DNA of 64,000 bases from Ancylobacter rudongensis (GCF_900100155.1 NZ_FMTP01000001.1:1024757-1088756), one strand, 5' to 3'. Positions 31,776-41,715 are shown, numbered from the stretch's first letter. Translations and numbers: made by a program. Notes: generated from the sequence alone by a model not told the origin.

Positions 31776-33827
31776 ATGACCGACGACCTTCATCGCCCGC
31801 CGCAGGAATCCGCCCACCAGGAAACCGCCGATCAGGCATCGCCCTTCCGCACCAGCCTGCTGGAAGAGGCCGACGGCGCCGGTAGCAACCCGACGCTCAA
31901 CCCCACCATGGGCGAGCTGATCTCGATCCGCTTCTCCCGCCGTGGCCTCCTCAAGGGCGCCCTCGCCGTTTCCGCCATTGCCGCCTCCGTCGGCCCCGCC
32001 GCGCTGATGTCAGCCGAAAAGGCGCAGGCCGCCAGCGACGGCAGCGCCGCCGCGAATGGTTCGGCCTTTAGCTTCATCGAGGTCGAGGCGGGCGTGGACG
32101 AGACCCACCATGTCGCCGAAGGCTATGATGCCGAGGTGCTGCTGCGCTGGGGCGATCCGCTTTTTCCCGACTCGCCCGCCTTCGATCCGAAGAACCAGAC
32201 GGCCGAGGCCCAGCGCCGGCAGTTTGGCTACAATAACGACTATGTCGGCTTCATCCCGCTCGACGGCTCCTCCGAGCACGGGCTTTTGGTGGTGAACCAC
32301 GAATACACCAATGAGCACCTGATGTTCCCCGGCATCGTCACCCTTGCCGAAGGCAAGCTGAAGGTGGCGCCGGCGGACAAGACGCGCGTCGATATCGAGA
32401 TGGCCGCGCATGGCGGCAGCATCGTCGAAATCCGCAAGGTGGACGGCAAGTGGCAGGTGGTGCGCGACGGCAAGCTGAACCGCCGCATCACCTCCACCAC
32501 GCCGATGCAGCTCACCGGCCCGGCCGCCGGCAGCGACCGGCTGAAGACGGCGGCGGACGCGACCGGCACCCAGGTGATCGGCACCCTCAATAACTGCGCC
32601 GGCGGCGTCACGCCCTGGGGCACCTATGTGATGGCCGAGGAGAACTTCCACGGCTATTTCCTCGGCAAGCTGCCCGAGGGCCACAAGGAAGCTGCCAACT
32701 ACAAGCGCTATGGCGTGCCGGAAGCCTCCTATGAGTGGGGCAACATCTATGACCGCTTCGACGTCGCCAAGGAGCCGAACGAGCCGAACCGCTTCGGCTG
32801 GATCGTCGAAGTGGACGTGAACGACCCGAACGCGGTGCCGAAGAAGCGCACCGCCATGGGCCGGTTCAAGCATGAGGGCGCCGAGTCGATCGTCGCCAAG
32901 GACGGGCGCGTCGTGTTCTATCTCGGCGACGACGAGCGCTTCGACTATGTCTACAAGTTCGTCACTGCGGGCACGTTCAACCCGAACGACCGCGCCGCGA
33001 ACATGGACCTGCTCGATTCTGGCACGCTCTATGTCGCCAAGTTCGACGCCGACGGCGCGCTGGAATGGCTGCCGCTGGTGTTCGGCCAGGGCCCGCTGAC
33101 CGCCGCCAACGGCTTCGGCAGCCAGGCCGACGTGCTGATCGAGACCCGCCGCGCCGCCGACCTGCTCGGCGCCACCAAGATGGACCGGCCCGAGGACGTC
33201 CAGCCGAACGGCGTCAACGGCAAGGTCTATGTGATGCTGACCAACAACACCAAGCGCAAGGACGACCAGGTCGACGCCGCCAATCCCCGCGCCAAGAACG
33301 CCTTCGGCCATATCATCGAGATCGCCGAGGCGGATGGCGATTTCGCCGCCACCAAGGGCAAATGGGAAGTGCTGCTGAAGTGCGGCGACCCCTCGGTCGC
33401 GGCGGTTGGGGCGTCCTTCTCCACCGACACCACCCGCAATGGCTGGTTCGGCATGCCCGACAACTGCGCCGTCGATGCCGCCGGCCGGCTCTGGGTCTCC
33501 ACCGACGGCAACAACCCGAAGGATACCGGCCGCACCGACGGGCTTTGGGCGGTGGACACCGAAGGCGGCGCGCGTGCGACCTCCAAGCTGTTCTTCCGCG
33601 TCCCGGTGGGCGCCGAGATGTGCGGCCCGCTGTTCACGCCGGACGACCGCACCGCCTTCGTCGCCGTGCAGCACCCCGGCGATGGCGGCACGGACTGGGC
33701 GCCCTTCGGCCGGCCGTCCTATTACGAAGACCTGTCCACCCGTTGGCCCGACTTCAAGGATGACATGCCGGTGCGCCCGGCCGTGGTCGTCATCACCAAG
33801 AAGGATGGCGGCAAGATCGGCGTCTGA
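31776..33827 (+). CDS. phoX: PhoX family alkaline phosphatase (DUF839), Tat-exported
   Basis: PhoX enzymes release phosphate from phosphate esters using Ca and Fe cofactors outside the inner membrane. The 683-residue protein has a Tat signal about 50-60 residues in (RFSRRGLLKGALAVSAIAA), preceded by an unusually long polar N-terminus. Family segments include DYVGFIPLDGSSEHGLLVVNHEYTNEHLMFPG, NNCAGGVTPWGTYVMAEENFHGYF, GRFKHEGAESIVAKDGRVVFYLGDDERFDYVYKF, RPEDVQPNGVNGKVYVMLTNN and GWFGMPDNCAVDAAGRLWVSTDGNN. A candidate Pho box upstream supports induction on phosphate starvation. It is convergent with parC. Confidence 0.92.
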   Translation: MTDDLHRPPQESAHQETADQASPFRTSLLEEADGAGSNPTLNPTMGELISIRFSRRGLLKGALAVSAIAASVGPAALMSAEKAQAASDGSAAANGSAFSFIEVEAGVDETHHVAEGYDAEVLLRWGDPLFPDSPAFDPKNQTAEAQRRQFGYNNDYVGFIPLDGSSEHGLLVVNHEYTNEHLMFPGIVTLAEGKLKVAPADKTRVDIEMAAHGGSIVEIRKVDGKWQVVRDGKLNRRITSTTPMQLTGPAAGSDRLKTAADATGTQVIGTLNNCAGGVTPWGTYVMAEENFHGYFLGKLPEGHKEAANYKRYGVPEASYEWGNIYDRFDVAKEPNEPNRFGWIVEVDVNDPNAVPKKRTAMGRFKHEGAESIVAKDGRVVFYLGDDERFDYVYKFVTAGTFNPNDRAANMDLLDSGTLYVAKFDADGALEWLPLVFGQGPLTAANGFGSQADVLIETRRAADLLGATKMDRPEDVQPNGVNGKVYVMLTNNTKRKDDQVDAANPRAKNAFGHIIEIAEADGDFAATKGKWEVLLKCGDPSVAAVGASFSTDTTRNGWFGMPDNCAVDAAGRLWVSTDGNNPKDTGRTDGLWAVDTEGGARATSKLFFRVPVGAEMCGPLFTPDDRTAFVAVQHPGDGGTDWAPFGRPSYYEDLSTRWPDFKDDMPVRPAVVVITKKDGGKIGV

Positions 33828-33862
33828 CGTCGGCGGAAAACGAGACCGTCGCGTTCTCATCC

Positions 33863-33949
33863 CTCATCCCCGGGCTTGACCCGGGGACCCAGCCCGTCCG
33901 CACGCGGTTGGTCACAAGCCTGGGTGGCCAGGTCACACCCGGCCATGAG
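33863..33949. repeat. Long imperfect inverted repeat (dispersed intergenic palindrome)
   Basis: Between convergent phoX and parC, two ~31-bp arms face each other. The left one contains CCCCGGGCTTGACCCGGGG then ACCCAG; the right one contains CTGGGTGGCC then CATGAG. The left arm itself carries a smaller palindrome. This resembles the intergenic palindromes repeated through many Rhizobiales genomes, and probably acts as a bidirectional transcript end. I could not count genome copies. Confidence 0.6.
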
Positions 33950-33988
33950 GGGAGCGCGAGGACACTGCCCTCGCCCTCCGGGCGCGTC

Positions 33989-36223
33989 TCAGCCGAACTT
34001 GTTGTTGCGCGGAAAACCCTTGGGCGGCAGGCGGCCGGCACCGGCGCGCTCGCCGCGCCATTCGGTGAGGTCGGTCACGGTCCAGGTGCGGCCGGACGTA
34101 TCGGTCCAGGTGAGGCCATCGGCGGCGCTGAACACCTTCACGTCGCTCATCGCGCCGTCCTTGTAGCGCTGGAGCCGCACGCCGCGCCCGCGTGCCATTT
34201 CGGGGATCTGCGACAGCGGGAACACCAGCAGCTTGCGGTTCTCGCCGATCACCGCGACGCTGTCGCCCGTGGCCGGCGTAACCTTCACCGCTTCCTGCGC
34301 ATCGACACCAAGGATCTGCTTGCCCTTGCGGGTATTGGCGAGGCAATCGTCCTCGGCAACGAGGAAGCCCCGCCCTTCCTTCGCCGCCACCAGCAGCCGG
34401 CGTCCGCCGAGATAGGGCAGCACGTCGAGAATGTCGGCTTCCTGCTCCAGCTCGATCGACAGGCGCAGCGGCTCGCCATGGCCGCGCCCGCCCGGCAGCT
34501 TCGAGGCGTCGAGCGTGTAGAAGCGGCCATTGGTGGCGAACACCAGCAGCTTGGCCGTCGTCTCGGTGAAGAAGGTGATCTTGAGCCGGTCGTCGCCCTT
34601 GAAAGCCAGGGCGGTGAGATCGGCCACATGGCCCTTCAGCGCCCGGATCCAGCCCTTCTCGGAGACGACGATGGTGATCGGCTCGCGTTCCACCAGCGCC
34701 TCGATCACCGCGTCCGCCTTGTGCACCGAGGCTTCCCCGAAGGTGGTGCGGCGGCGGCCGAGCGGCGTTTCGGGCGCAAACATCTTGCGCGTCTCGGCCA
34801 GCTGCCGGGCCACCGTCTTCCACTGCAGCGCCTCGGAGCCGAGAAGCTTCTCGATACCGGCCTTCTCCTTGGAAAGCGTGTCGTGCTCCTTGCGGATCTC
34901 AAATTCCTCAAGCTTGCGCAGGCTGCGCAGGCGCATGTTGAGGATGGCTTCGGCCTGAACATCGGTCAGTTCGAAGCGCGCGATAAGGGCGGGCTTGGGC
35001 TCGTCCTCCTCGCGGATGATGGCGATCACCTCGTCGAGATTGAGATAGGCGATGAGGTAGCCGCCGAGCACCTCCAGCCGGTGCTCGATCTGCCCGAGCC
35101 GGTGGCGCGAGCGGCGCAGCAGCACCTCGCGGCGATGGTCGACCCATTCGCGCAGCGCTTCCAGCAGGCTGACGACCTTCGGCACCTGCCCGCCGACCAG
35201 CACGTTCATGTTGAGCGGAAAGCGCGTCTCCAGCTCGGTCAGCCGAAAAAGGCTCTCCATCAGCAGTTCGGCATCGACACTGCGCGCGCGCGGTTCGAGC
35301 ACGAGCCGCACATCCTCGGCGCTCTCGTCGCGCACATCGGCCAGAAGCGGCAGCTTCTTCTCGTTCAGCAGGTCGGCGATCTTCTCCACCAGGCGGGACT
35401 TGGGCACGCCATAGGGAATCTCGGTGACGACGATCACATAGGTGCCGCGCCCGGTCTCTTCCTTCTCCCAGCGCGCCCGCAGGCGAAAGCCGCCCCGCCC
35501 GGTGGCATAGGCATCGGCGATCGAGGACGGGGATTCGATGATGACGCCGCCGGTCGGGAAGTCCGGGCCTTTCACGAACGTCAACAGGTCGTCGGTGGTG
35601 GCCTGTGGGTTCTCGATCAGGTGCAGGCTGGCGTCGATCAGCTCGGCCGCGTTGTGCGGCGGGATCGAGGTCGCCATGCCCACCGCGATGCCGGTCGAGC
35701 CATTCGCCAGCAAATTGGGGAAGGCTCCCGGCATGACGACGGGTTCTTCCGTCGTGCCGTCATAGTTCGGGCGAAAATCGACCGCGTCCTCGTCGATGCC
35801 GTCGAGGATGAGCCGCGCGACCTCGGTCAGGCGGGCCTCGGTGTAGCGTTCGGCAGCGGCATTGTCGCCGTCGATATTGCCGAAATTGCCCTGCCCGTCG
35901 ACCAGCGGATACCGCTGGGAGAAATCCTGCGCCAGACGCACCATGGCGTCGTAGATCGCCGCATTGCCATGCGGATGGAATGAGCCCATCACGTCGCCGA
36001 CGATCTTGGCGCTCTTGCGGAAGCCGCCGCCGGGATCGAGCCGCAGCAGCCGCATGCCGTAGAGAATACGGCGATGCACCGGCTTCAGGCCGTCGCGCGC
36101 GTCCGGTAGCGCCCGGTGCATGATGGTGGACAGCGCATAGGCGAGGTAGCGCTCTTCAAGCGCCGCCTTGAGCCCGATCGGTTCGATCGTGCCGTCATCG
36201 GTCGGAATCGGTGGCTCACCCAT
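33989..36223 (-). CDS. parC: DNA topoisomerase IV subunit A (ParC)
   Basis: ParC is the cleavage subunit that decatenates chromosomes with ParE. The 744-residue protein has the breakage-reunion domain at the front with catalytic Tyr127 ([12 protein letters not shown]), [13 protein letters not shown] (residues 82-94) and the tower/coiled-coil region, then a short C-terminal propeller with five or six blades. Its length matches ParC rather than GyrA (~900). At the position of E. coli ParC Ser80 there is Ala88, and at Glu84 an Asp92. It ends the rnc-era-recO-parC block, 57 bp after recO. Confidence 0.95.
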   Translation of the reverse strand: MGEPPIPTDDGTIEPIGLKAALEERYLAYALSTIMHRALPDARDGLKPVHRRILYGMRLLRLDPGGGFRKSAKIVGDVMGSFHPHGNAAIYDAMVRLAQDFSQRYPLVDGQGNFGNIDGDNAAAERYTEARLTEVARLILDGIDEDAVDFRPNYDGTTEEPVVMPGAFPNLLANGSTGIAVGMATSIPPHNAAELIDASLHLIENPQATTDDLLTFVKGPDFPTGGVIIESPSSIADAYATGRGGFRLRARWEKEETGRGTYVIVVTEIPYGVPKSRLVEKIADLLNEKKLPLLADVRDESAEDVRLVLEPRARSVDAELLMESLFRLTELETRFPLNMNVLVGGQVPKVVSLLEALREWVDHRREVLLRRSRHRLGQIEHRLEVLGGYLIAYLNLDEVIAIIREEDEPKPALIARFELTDVQAEAILNMRLRSLRKLEEFEIRKEHDTLSKEKAGIEKLLGSEALQWKTVARQLAETRKMFAPETPLGRRRTTFGEASVHKADAVIEALVEREPITIVVSEKGWIRALKGHVADLTALAFKGDDRLKITFFTETTAKLLVFATNGRFYTLDASKLPGGRGHGEPLRLSIELEQEADILDVLPYLGGRRLLVAAKEGRGFLVAEDDCLANTRKGKQILGVDAQEAVKVTPATGDSVAVIGENRKLLVFPLSQIPEMARGRGVRLQRYKDGAMSDVKVFSAADGLTWTDTSGRTWTVTDLTEWRGERAGAGRLPPKGFPRNNKFG

Positions 36224-36280
36224 GCCCTGTGCTACCGCGAAGCGCGGGCGGGAACAAGACGCGAACGCACGCGCGCAAAG

Positions 36281-37009
36281 CTATCCACCGGGCCGTTTCA
36301 GCGCGGCCAGCAGCGAAGCGCGGGCATCGGGAAGCGGCAGCCCCCGGGGGTCGAACACGCGGCGGGCCAGAAAATATCCCGTCAGCGCGAAGGCGGCCTC
36401 GATATCTTCGGGCAGCGGCGGCTCGGCCACTTCCGCGATGAGGAAATAGGGCAGCGTGAAAAGCTGCGCCTGCCAGGGCGCGCCGGCGTCTCGGCTCACC
36501 GCGCGGCCGGATTTCGGCGAGACATAGAGCAGATCGTTGCGCCCGCCGGTGGCGGCGCAGCTCTCCAGATCGAGACCGAAACCCAGTTCGGTCAGGAGTG
36601 TCAGTTCGAAACGAGCGATCATCATGCCGGTCAGGCGCTCATGGTGCAGATGCTCGACCATGGTGGCCAGATCGCCGTGCAGCACGGGATGGGGGTCGCG
36701 CTCGGGCAGCAGCCGGATCAAGCTGCCCAGATGGCTCAGCGCGAAGGCGGAATGGGCCTGTGCCATCAGCCGGCCGGCATGCGCGGCCGTCACTTCAAGC
36801 GTATAGGCGCCGAGCTGTTCGTCGAGACGGGCGCGCCAGGTCACGCGCACCCCGTTGCCCGCCTGCAGCGCCGCCGCCTGCCGGCGCGAGCCGCCGCCGC
36901 GCACCAGGCCGAGATGGCGGCCATGGCCGGCGGTCATCACTTCGACGATGGCATTGGCCTCACCGTGGCGGCGCACGCCGAGAATGATGCCCTCGTCGGA
37001 CCACTCCAT
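36281..37009 (-). CDS. recO: DNA repair protein RecO
   Basis: RecO anneals SSB-coated DNA and with RecR loads RecA at gaps. The 242-residue protein shows the N-terminal OB fold (MEWSDEGIILGVRRHGEANAIVEVMTAGHGRHLGLVRGG), the conserved GNGVRVTWRARLDEQLG, LLPERDPHPVLH and a helical C-terminal half (MMIARFELTLLTELGFGLDLESCAATG). A full four-cysteine zinc site is not present; only the CAATG-type Cys is seen, which is usual in alphaproteobacteria. It is 9 bp from era. Confidence 0.93.
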   Translation of the reverse strand: MEWSDEGIILGVRRHGEANAIVEVMTAGHGRHLGLVRGGGSRRQAAALQAGNGVRVTWRARLDEQLGAYTLEVTAAHAGRLMAQAHSAFALSHLGSLIRLLPERDPHPVLHGDLATMVEHLHHERLTGMMIARFELTLLTELGFGLDLESCAATGGRNDLLYVSPKSGRAVSRDAGAPWQAQLFTLPYFLIAEVAEPPLPEDIEAAFALTGYFLARRVFDPRGLPLPDARASLLAALKRPGG

Positions 37010-37018
37010 CGGGCGGCC

Positions 37019-37990
37019 TCACTCCTGCGGGAAATCCAGCCCCATCTCGCGGTAGCGCGCCGGGTCGTCGGCCCAGTTCTCGCGCACCTTGACGAACAGG
37101 AACAGGTGGACCGGCGCCTCGACGATCTCAGTCAGTTCCTTGCGGGCGGCCATCGAGATCGCCTTGATCGTGTCGCCGCCCTTGCCGAGCACGATCTTCC
37201 GCTGGCTTTCGCGCTCGACGAAAATGGTCTGCTCGATACGGACCGAGCCGTCCTTGCGCTCCTGCCAGGAATCGGTCTCCACCGTCGAGCGGTACGGCAG
37301 TTCCTCATGCAGGCGGTGGAACAGCTTCTCGCGGGTGATCTCGGCGGCCAGCGAGCGCATCGGCGCGTCGGAAATCTGGTCCTCGGGATAGAGCCAGGGG
37401 CCGAAGGGAAGGATCTGCGCCAGCCAGGCGCGCAGGTCCTTCAGCCCGTGCCCGGCGAGCGCCGACACCATGAACAGCCGGTCGAAGCTGGTGAGTTCGG
37501 CCACCTTGGCGGCAAGCTCCAGCAGGCTCTCGCGCTTCACCAGGTCGATCTTGTTGAGCAGGATCGCCCGCGGGCGGCGCACATCGGCCAGGCCCCGGAT
37601 GATGGATTCGACCTCGTCATTGAGGCCGGCGCGGGCATCGATGAGCAGCACCACGGCATCGGCATCACCCGCGCCGTTCCAGGCGGAGCGCACCATCGCC
37701 TTCTCCAGCCGGCGCTTGGGAGCGAAGATGCCGGGGGTGTCGACGAGCACGATCTGCGTCGCGCCCTCGATGGCGATGCCGCGCACCAGCGAGCGGGTGG
37801 TCTGCACCTTGTGCGAGACGATCGAGACCTTGGTGCCGACCAGCGTGTTGGTCAGCGTCGACTTGCCGGCATTGGGCGTGCCGATGAGGGCGACGAAGCC
37901 GCAGCGTGTGTTTTCGCGCGCCGCCTCGGGGGCCGCGCCAGAGCCCTCCTCGCGGCCCTCGTCGGGTGTCTCGTCGATGATGTCGTTCAT
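37019..37990 (-). CDS. era: GTPase Era
   Basis: Era binds 16S rRNA near its 3' end and checks 30S maturation. The 323-residue protein has a G1 loop (GTPNAGKSTLTN), VDTPGIF (G3), NKIDLV (G4) and SAL (G5). A C-terminal KH domain holds the RKIVLGKGGDTIKAIS motif. The first ~25 residues are an acidic extension not found in E. coli Era. The start overlaps the rnc stop by 4 bp (ATGA), keeping the classic lepB-rnc-era coupling. Confidence 0.97.
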   Translation of the reverse strand: MNDIIDETPDEGREEGSGAAPEAARENTRCGFVALIGTPNAGKSTLTNTLVGTKVSIVSHKVQTTRSLVRGIAIEGATQIVLVDTPGIFAPKRRLEKAMVRSAWNGAGDADAVVLLIDARAGLNDEVESIIRGLADVRRPRAILLNKIDLVKRESLLELAAKVAELTSFDRLFMVSALAGHGLKDLRAWLAQILPFGPWLYPEDQISDAPMRSLAAEITREKLFHRLHEELPYRSTVETDSWQERKDGSVRIEQTIFVERESQRKIVLGKGGDTIKAISMAARKELTEIVEAPVHLFLFVKVRENWADDPARYREMGLDFPQE

Positions 37991-38706
37991 TGCTTAACCC
38001 GTTGGAGGAACGCCGCAGCGGCGATCTTCTGAGCGTTCTGCTTGGAGGAGCCCGTCGCCTCGACCGGCTCGAAACCCGGCACGTCGACGGCGATCCGGAA
38101 CTCCGGATTATGATCGGGACCGGAGCGGTCGACCAGCCGGTAATGCGGCGGCGGCAATCCGCGCCCCTGCGCCCATTCCTGCAGCGCGGTCTTGGGGTCG
38201 CGGGCTGAACTGCCGGGCACGGCGAGGCGGGCGCGCCAGAAGCGATCGACCATGGCCTCGGCGGCGGGATAGCCGGCGTCGAGATAGACCGCCGCCAGCA
38301 CCGCTTCCACCACATCGGCGAGAATGGCCGGGCGCTCGCGCCCGCCGGAACGTTCCTCGCCGGCGCCGAGCCGCAGATGCGGGCCGAGCCCCATGGCGAG
38401 CGCCACCTCGGCGCAGGCATCCTCGCAGACGAGATCGGCGAGGCGCCGCGAGAGTTCCCCCTCCTCGGCGTGCGGAAAGGCGCGGTAGAGCATGTCCGAG
38501 ACCACGAGGCCGAGCACATGGTCGCCGAGAAATTCGAGCCGCTGATAGGAGCGCACACGCGCCCTGGAGCCCTGCACACCCGTCACCGAGGAGATATGCG
38601 TCAGCGCGAGGCGCAGATGGGCGCGGTCGGCAAAGCTGTGCCCCAGCGCGCTTTCCAGCGCATCGAGGCCGGCGTCGTCGGGGACGCGGTTCTTGCCGCG
38701 CGTCAT
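37987..38706 (-). CDS. rnc: Ribonuclease III
   Basis: RNase III cleaves double-stranded RNA in rRNA precursors and regulatory RNAs. The 239-residue protein has the signature YQRLEFLGDHVLGLVVSDMLY with the catalytic Glu and Asp, DVVEAVLAAVYLDAGY for the second acidic pair, and a C-terminal dsRNA-binding domain (DPKTALQEWAQGRGLPPPHYRL ... GSSKQNAQKIAAAAFL). The ATG at 38706 overlaps the lepB stop (ATGA) and gives the family length, so it was chosen over an ATG 20 codons upstream. Confidence 0.96.
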   Translation of the reverse strand: MTRGKNRVPDDAGLDALESALGHSFADRAHLRLALTHISSVTGVQGSRARVRSYQRLEFLGDHVLGLVVSDMLYRAFPHAEEGELSRRLADLVCEDACAEVALAMGLGPHLRLGAGEERSGGRERPAILADVVEAVLAAVYLDAGYPAAEAMVDRFWRARLAVPGSSARDPKTALQEWAQGRGLPPPHYRLVDRSGPDHNPEFRIAVDVPGFEPVEATGSSKQNAQKIAAAAFLQRVKQ

Positions 38707-39458
38707 CGCACGAAGGAGAAGAGGCGGTTCCAGCGCACCGTCCACGGCCATTTCCAGAACTGCCACGCCGCATCACCTTCCTTCACCGAGAAGAAGATGA
38801 TCTGGGCCCGGCCGATCAGGTTCTCATAGGGCACATAACCGACCTGGCTGAGCACGCGGCTGTCGGTGGAATTGTCGCGGTTGTCGCCCATCATGAAATA
38901 GTGGCCGGGCGGCACCTTGTAGACGTCGGTATTGTCGTAGAAGCCGTTCTCGACGAGATCGAGCGTGTAGTAGCTCACCCCATTGGGCAGGGTCTCCGTC
39001 CAGCGCTTCACGCGCTCGACCCGGCCATTGCCCTCGTCGTCCATCCAGTAGCCGGCATCCTCGCGCTTCACCGGCACGCCATTGATGTGCAGCAGGCCAC
39101 CGATCATCTGGATCTCGTCGCCGGGAAGGCCGATCACCCGCTTGATGTAGTCGGTGCTTTCGTCGCGCGGCAGCTTGAACACCACGACGTCGCCGCGATT
39201 GGGCGTCGAGCCGAGGATGCGGCCGTCGAACAGCGGCGGCGAGAGCGGCAGCGAGAAGCGGCTGTAGCCATAGCTGAACTTCGAGACGAAGAGGTAGTCG
39301 CCGACGAGCAGCGTCTCCTTCATCGAGCCGGAAGGGATGTTGAACGGCTGGAACAGGAAGGTGCGGATCAGAAGCGCGATCAGGAACGCCTGGAGAATGA
39401 CCTTGACGGTTTCGCCGAGGCCACCTTCCTGCTTCTTCGGTTCGGTGGTGGACGTCAT
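38703..39458 (-). CDS. lepB: Signal peptidase I
   Basis: LepB removes Sec and Tat signal peptides at the outer face of the inner membrane. The 251-residue protein has one N-terminal membrane helix (VKVILQAFLIALLIRTFLF). The nucleophile is Ser45 in FNIPSGSMKETL and the general base is Lys106 in DYIKRVIGLPGD, with GHYFMMGDNRDNSTDSR closing the active site. The ATG at 39458 (MTSTTEPKK) is preferred to one nine codons upstream. It heads lepB-rnc-era-recO. Confidence 0.96.
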   Translation of the reverse strand: MTSTTEPKKQEGGLGETVKVILQAFLIALLIRTFLFQPFNIPSGSMKETLLVGDYLFVSKFSYGYSRFSLPLSPPLFDGRILGSTPNRGDVVVFKLPRDESTDYIKRVIGLPGDEIQMIGGLLHINGVPVKREDAGYWMDDEGNGRVERVKRWTETLPNGVSYYTLDLVENGFYDNTDVYKVPPGHYFMMGDNRDNSTDSRVLSQVGYVPYENLIGRAQIIFFSVKEGDAAWQFWKWPWTVRWNRLFSFVR

Positions 39459-39589
39459 GTTGCCTTCCGGTGCGCTCAGCGGCACGGCATGCGCCGCGCA
39501 GGGCGGCCGTGCGGCTCCTATAGCCGCTCAGTGCGGCGGCGGCAACGCGCGCCGCTCACGATCGCACGAGGTGACGGGGCGGAAGCTCT

Positions 39590-40000
39590 CTACACGTCCG
39601 GCGTGGCGGGAACGGCGCTGATGATGACGAAGGCCTGCGCCAGCGGACCATCATCGGTGATGGTGAGGTCGATCCGCGCCTCGAAGCCGGCGGGGGTGAG
39701 GGCGTCGAGCCGCGCCTTCGCGCCGCCGGTGAGCGTCAGGGTCGGCCGCCCCGAGGGCAGGTTGACCACACCCATGTCGCGCCAGAACACGCCCTGCGCC
39801 AGCCCGGTGCCGAGCGCCTTGGCGCAGGCCTCCTTGGCGGCGAAGCGCTTGGCATAGCTCTCCGCCCGGCGGGCGCGGCGATCGGATTTGGCGCGTTCCA
39901 CCGGGGTGAACACCCGGTCGAGAAAGCGCTCGCCATGGCGCTCCAGCACCTCGGCGACGCGCCTGACGTCGGTGATATCGGAGCCAATGCCGAGGATCAC
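39590..40000 (-). CDS. acpS: Holo-[acyl-carrier-protein] synthase
   Basis: AcpS transfers phosphopantetheine from CoA to the acyl carrier protein. The 136-residue protein has the metal-binding Asp8 in ILGIGSDIT and Glu57 in [14 protein letters not shown], both diagnostic, plus [20 protein letters not shown] and the late strand [17 protein letters not shown]. It lies 13 bp after pdxJ and about 130 bp before lepB. The coupling with pdxJ is widespread. Confidence 0.96.
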   Translation of the reverse strand: MILGIGSDITDVRRVAEVLERHGERFLDRVFTPVERAKSDRRARRAESYAKRFAAKEACAKALGTGLAQGVFWRDMGVVNLPSGRPTLTLTGGAKARLDALTPAGFEARIDLTITDDGPLAQAFVIISAVPATPDV

Positions 40001-40013
40001 GCCCTGCCCTCCC

Positions 40014-40790
40014 TCACGCCGCCTGCGGCGCGCCGAGGCGGGCGCGGCCGCGCGCCATCGCGGTACGCATGTGGCGGATGGCGCCTTCCAGCCCGACGAA
40101 GATCGACTCGCCGATGAGGAAATGGCCGATATTGAGCTCGCGCACCGCCGCCACGCCGGCCATCACTTCCGCCGTGGCGAAGTCGAGCCCATGCCCGGCA
40201 TGGATTTCCAGCCCGAGTTCGCTCCCCTGCCCGGCCGCCGCCAGCAGCCGCGCCAGCTCGGCCTCGGCCTTGTCGCTCTGGCCGGCGGCGATGAACTCGC
40301 ACCAGGCGCCGGTGTGAAGCTCGATCACCGCCGCGCCGATATCGGCGGCGCGGGCGATCTGGTCGGCGTCCGGCGCGACGAACAGCGACACGCGGATGCC
40401 GCCATGGGCGAGCTTCTCCACTTTGTGGGCGAGGTCGATGCCACCGCCGATGACGTCGAGGCCGCCTTCGGTGGTGCGCTCCTCGCGGCGCTCGGGCACT
40501 AGGCAGGCGGCGTGCGGGCGCTGCTCCAGGGCGATGGCGACCATTTCGTCGGTCGCCGCCATCTCGAAATTCAGCGGCACGGTCAGCTGCTCGCGCAGAC
40601 GCCGCATGTCGCTGTCGCGAATGTGGCGGCGGTCCTCGCGCAGATGCGCGGTGATGCCGTCGGCCCCGGCGGCGCAGGCCAGCTGGGCCGCGCGCACCGG
40701 ATCGGGCAAATCGCCGCCGCGCGCGTTGCGAATGGTGGCAACGTGATCGACATTCACGCCGAGGCGGATGGGGGGAATGAGCGTGGTCAC
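40014..40790 (-). CDS. pdxJ: Pyridoxine 5'-phosphate synthase (PdxJ)
   Basis: PdxJ closes the DXP-dependent vitamin B6 pathway by joining deoxyxylulose phosphate with aminoacetone phosphate. The 258-residue TIM-barrel protein starts [19 protein letters not shown], a strong PdxJ marker. It has [19 protein letters not shown], a central [25 protein letters not shown] and [15 protein letters not shown]. The start overlaps the pyrE stop by 4 bp (ATGA), so the two are translated as a coupled pair. Confidence 0.97.
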   Translation of the reverse strand: MTTLIPPIRLGVNVDHVATIRNARGGDLPDPVRAAQLACAAGADGITAHLREDRRHIRDSDMRRLREQLTVPLNFEMAATDEMVAIALEQRPHAACLVPERREERTTEGGLDVIGGGIDLAHKVEKLAHGGIRVSLFVAPDADQIARAADIGAAVIELHTGAWCEFIAAGQSDKAEAELARLLAAAGQGSELGLEIHAGHGLDFATAEVMAGVAAVRELNIGHFLIGESIFVGLEGAIRHMRTAMARGRARLGAPQAA

Positions 40791-41380
40791 GCCTTCACCC
40801 CCTGGATGCTGCGCGAGCCGGGCTTGACCGGCGGCAAGGCGGCCAGCTCCGGCGGCAGCGCGTCGGCGGGATAGGCGGGGATATCGAGCCGGGCGAGCGC
40901 CACCAGCGGGACGCCGAGATCGGCCTTACCGTTCGAGCGGTCGATCAGGCAGGCGGCGCCGACGACATTCGAGGTGTGCTCGGCGATGGAGGCGAGGCAT
41001 TCGCGCGAGGAAAGCCCGGTGGTGACGATGTCCTCCACCATCAGCACCTTGGCCTCGGGCGGAATGGTGAAGCCGCGCCGCAGCTGGAAAGTGCCGCCCT
41101 CGCGCTCGACGAACACCGCCATGGCGCCGAGCTGGCGGGCGGTCTCATAACCCGGCACGATGCCGCCGACGGCCGGCGACACGACATAGTCGATCTTGCC
41201 GAAGGCGGCCTCGGCCTTCTCCGCCAGCGCCTTGCACAGGCGCGCGGTGCGGACCGGGTCCTGGAAGATGAACATCTTCTGCAGGAAAATCGGGCTGCGC
41301 AGGCCGGAGGAGAGGATGAAATGCCCCTCCAGCAGCGCACCCGCCGCACGGAACTCGGCCACGACCTCGTCTTGTGTCAT
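40787..41380 (-). CDS. pyrE: Orotate phosphoribosyltransferase
   Basis: PyrE makes orotidine monophosphate from orotate and PRPP in pyrimidine synthesis. The 197-residue protein has the PRPP loop [36 protein letters not shown] at the front and [20 protein letters not shown]. This is the form common in alphaproteobacteria and archaea rather than the longer E. coli type. It lies downstream of rsh and a small CsbD-like gene on the same strand. Confidence 0.95.
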   Translation of the reverse strand: MTQDEVVAEFRAAGALLEGHFILSSGLRSPIFLQKMFIFQDPVRTARLCKALAEKAEAAFGKIDYVVSPAVGGIVPGYETARQLGAMAVFVEREGGTFQLRRGFTIPPEAKVLMVEDIVTTGLSSRECLASIAEHTSNVVGAACLIDRSNGKADLGVPLVALARLDIPAYPADALPPELAALPPVKPGSRSIQGVKA

Positions 41381-41460
41381 CTCGAACGCCTGGAGCAGGT
41401 TGCTGAATGGGTGGCGTGATAGCCCATCCCGGGGGCCACGTCACCCATTCGCCGCTCCGA

Positions 41461-41649
41461 TCAGGCGCGGGCGACGGCCCCCTCGCGCACGGCGCGGCTG
41501 CGGGCACGGGCGCAGGCCAGCGCCGCTTCCCCGGCCAGCTGCTCGACGCGGCCGCTGGCGATCATGTGGCCGTCGCCGGAGAGCCGACCCCACAAGGCCT
41601 TGGCAGCGCCGGAGACGATGCGGACATTGGCGTGGATCTGTTCGGTCAT
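41461..41649 (-). CDS. Small CsbD-like protein
   Basis: A 62-residue protein between rsh and pyrE on the same strand. The central WGRLSGDGHMIASGRVEQLAGEAA resembles the core of CsbD-like stress proteins (WGKLTDDDL...GxxEQLxGK), though it is short and the Lys content is lower, so the assignment is tentative. There are no membrane segments or cysteine motifs beyond one Cys. It may be co-transcribed with rsh (66 bp away). If not CsbD-like, it is simply a hypothetical protein. Confidence 0.55.
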   Translation of the reverse strand: MTEQIHANVRIVSGAAKALWGRLSGDGHMIASGRVEQLAGEAALACARARSRAVREGAVARA

Positions 41650-41715
41650 CGGTGTCTCCTGCGAACGCTGCGTGGAACTGCCGATGAAACGCCGAACAGG
41701 GTTAACGGTTCCTTG

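Noticed and set aside
33908..35983. 691-codon frame opposite parC
   Set aside because: ParC is complete with catalytic Tyr and propeller repeats, so this is a shadow.
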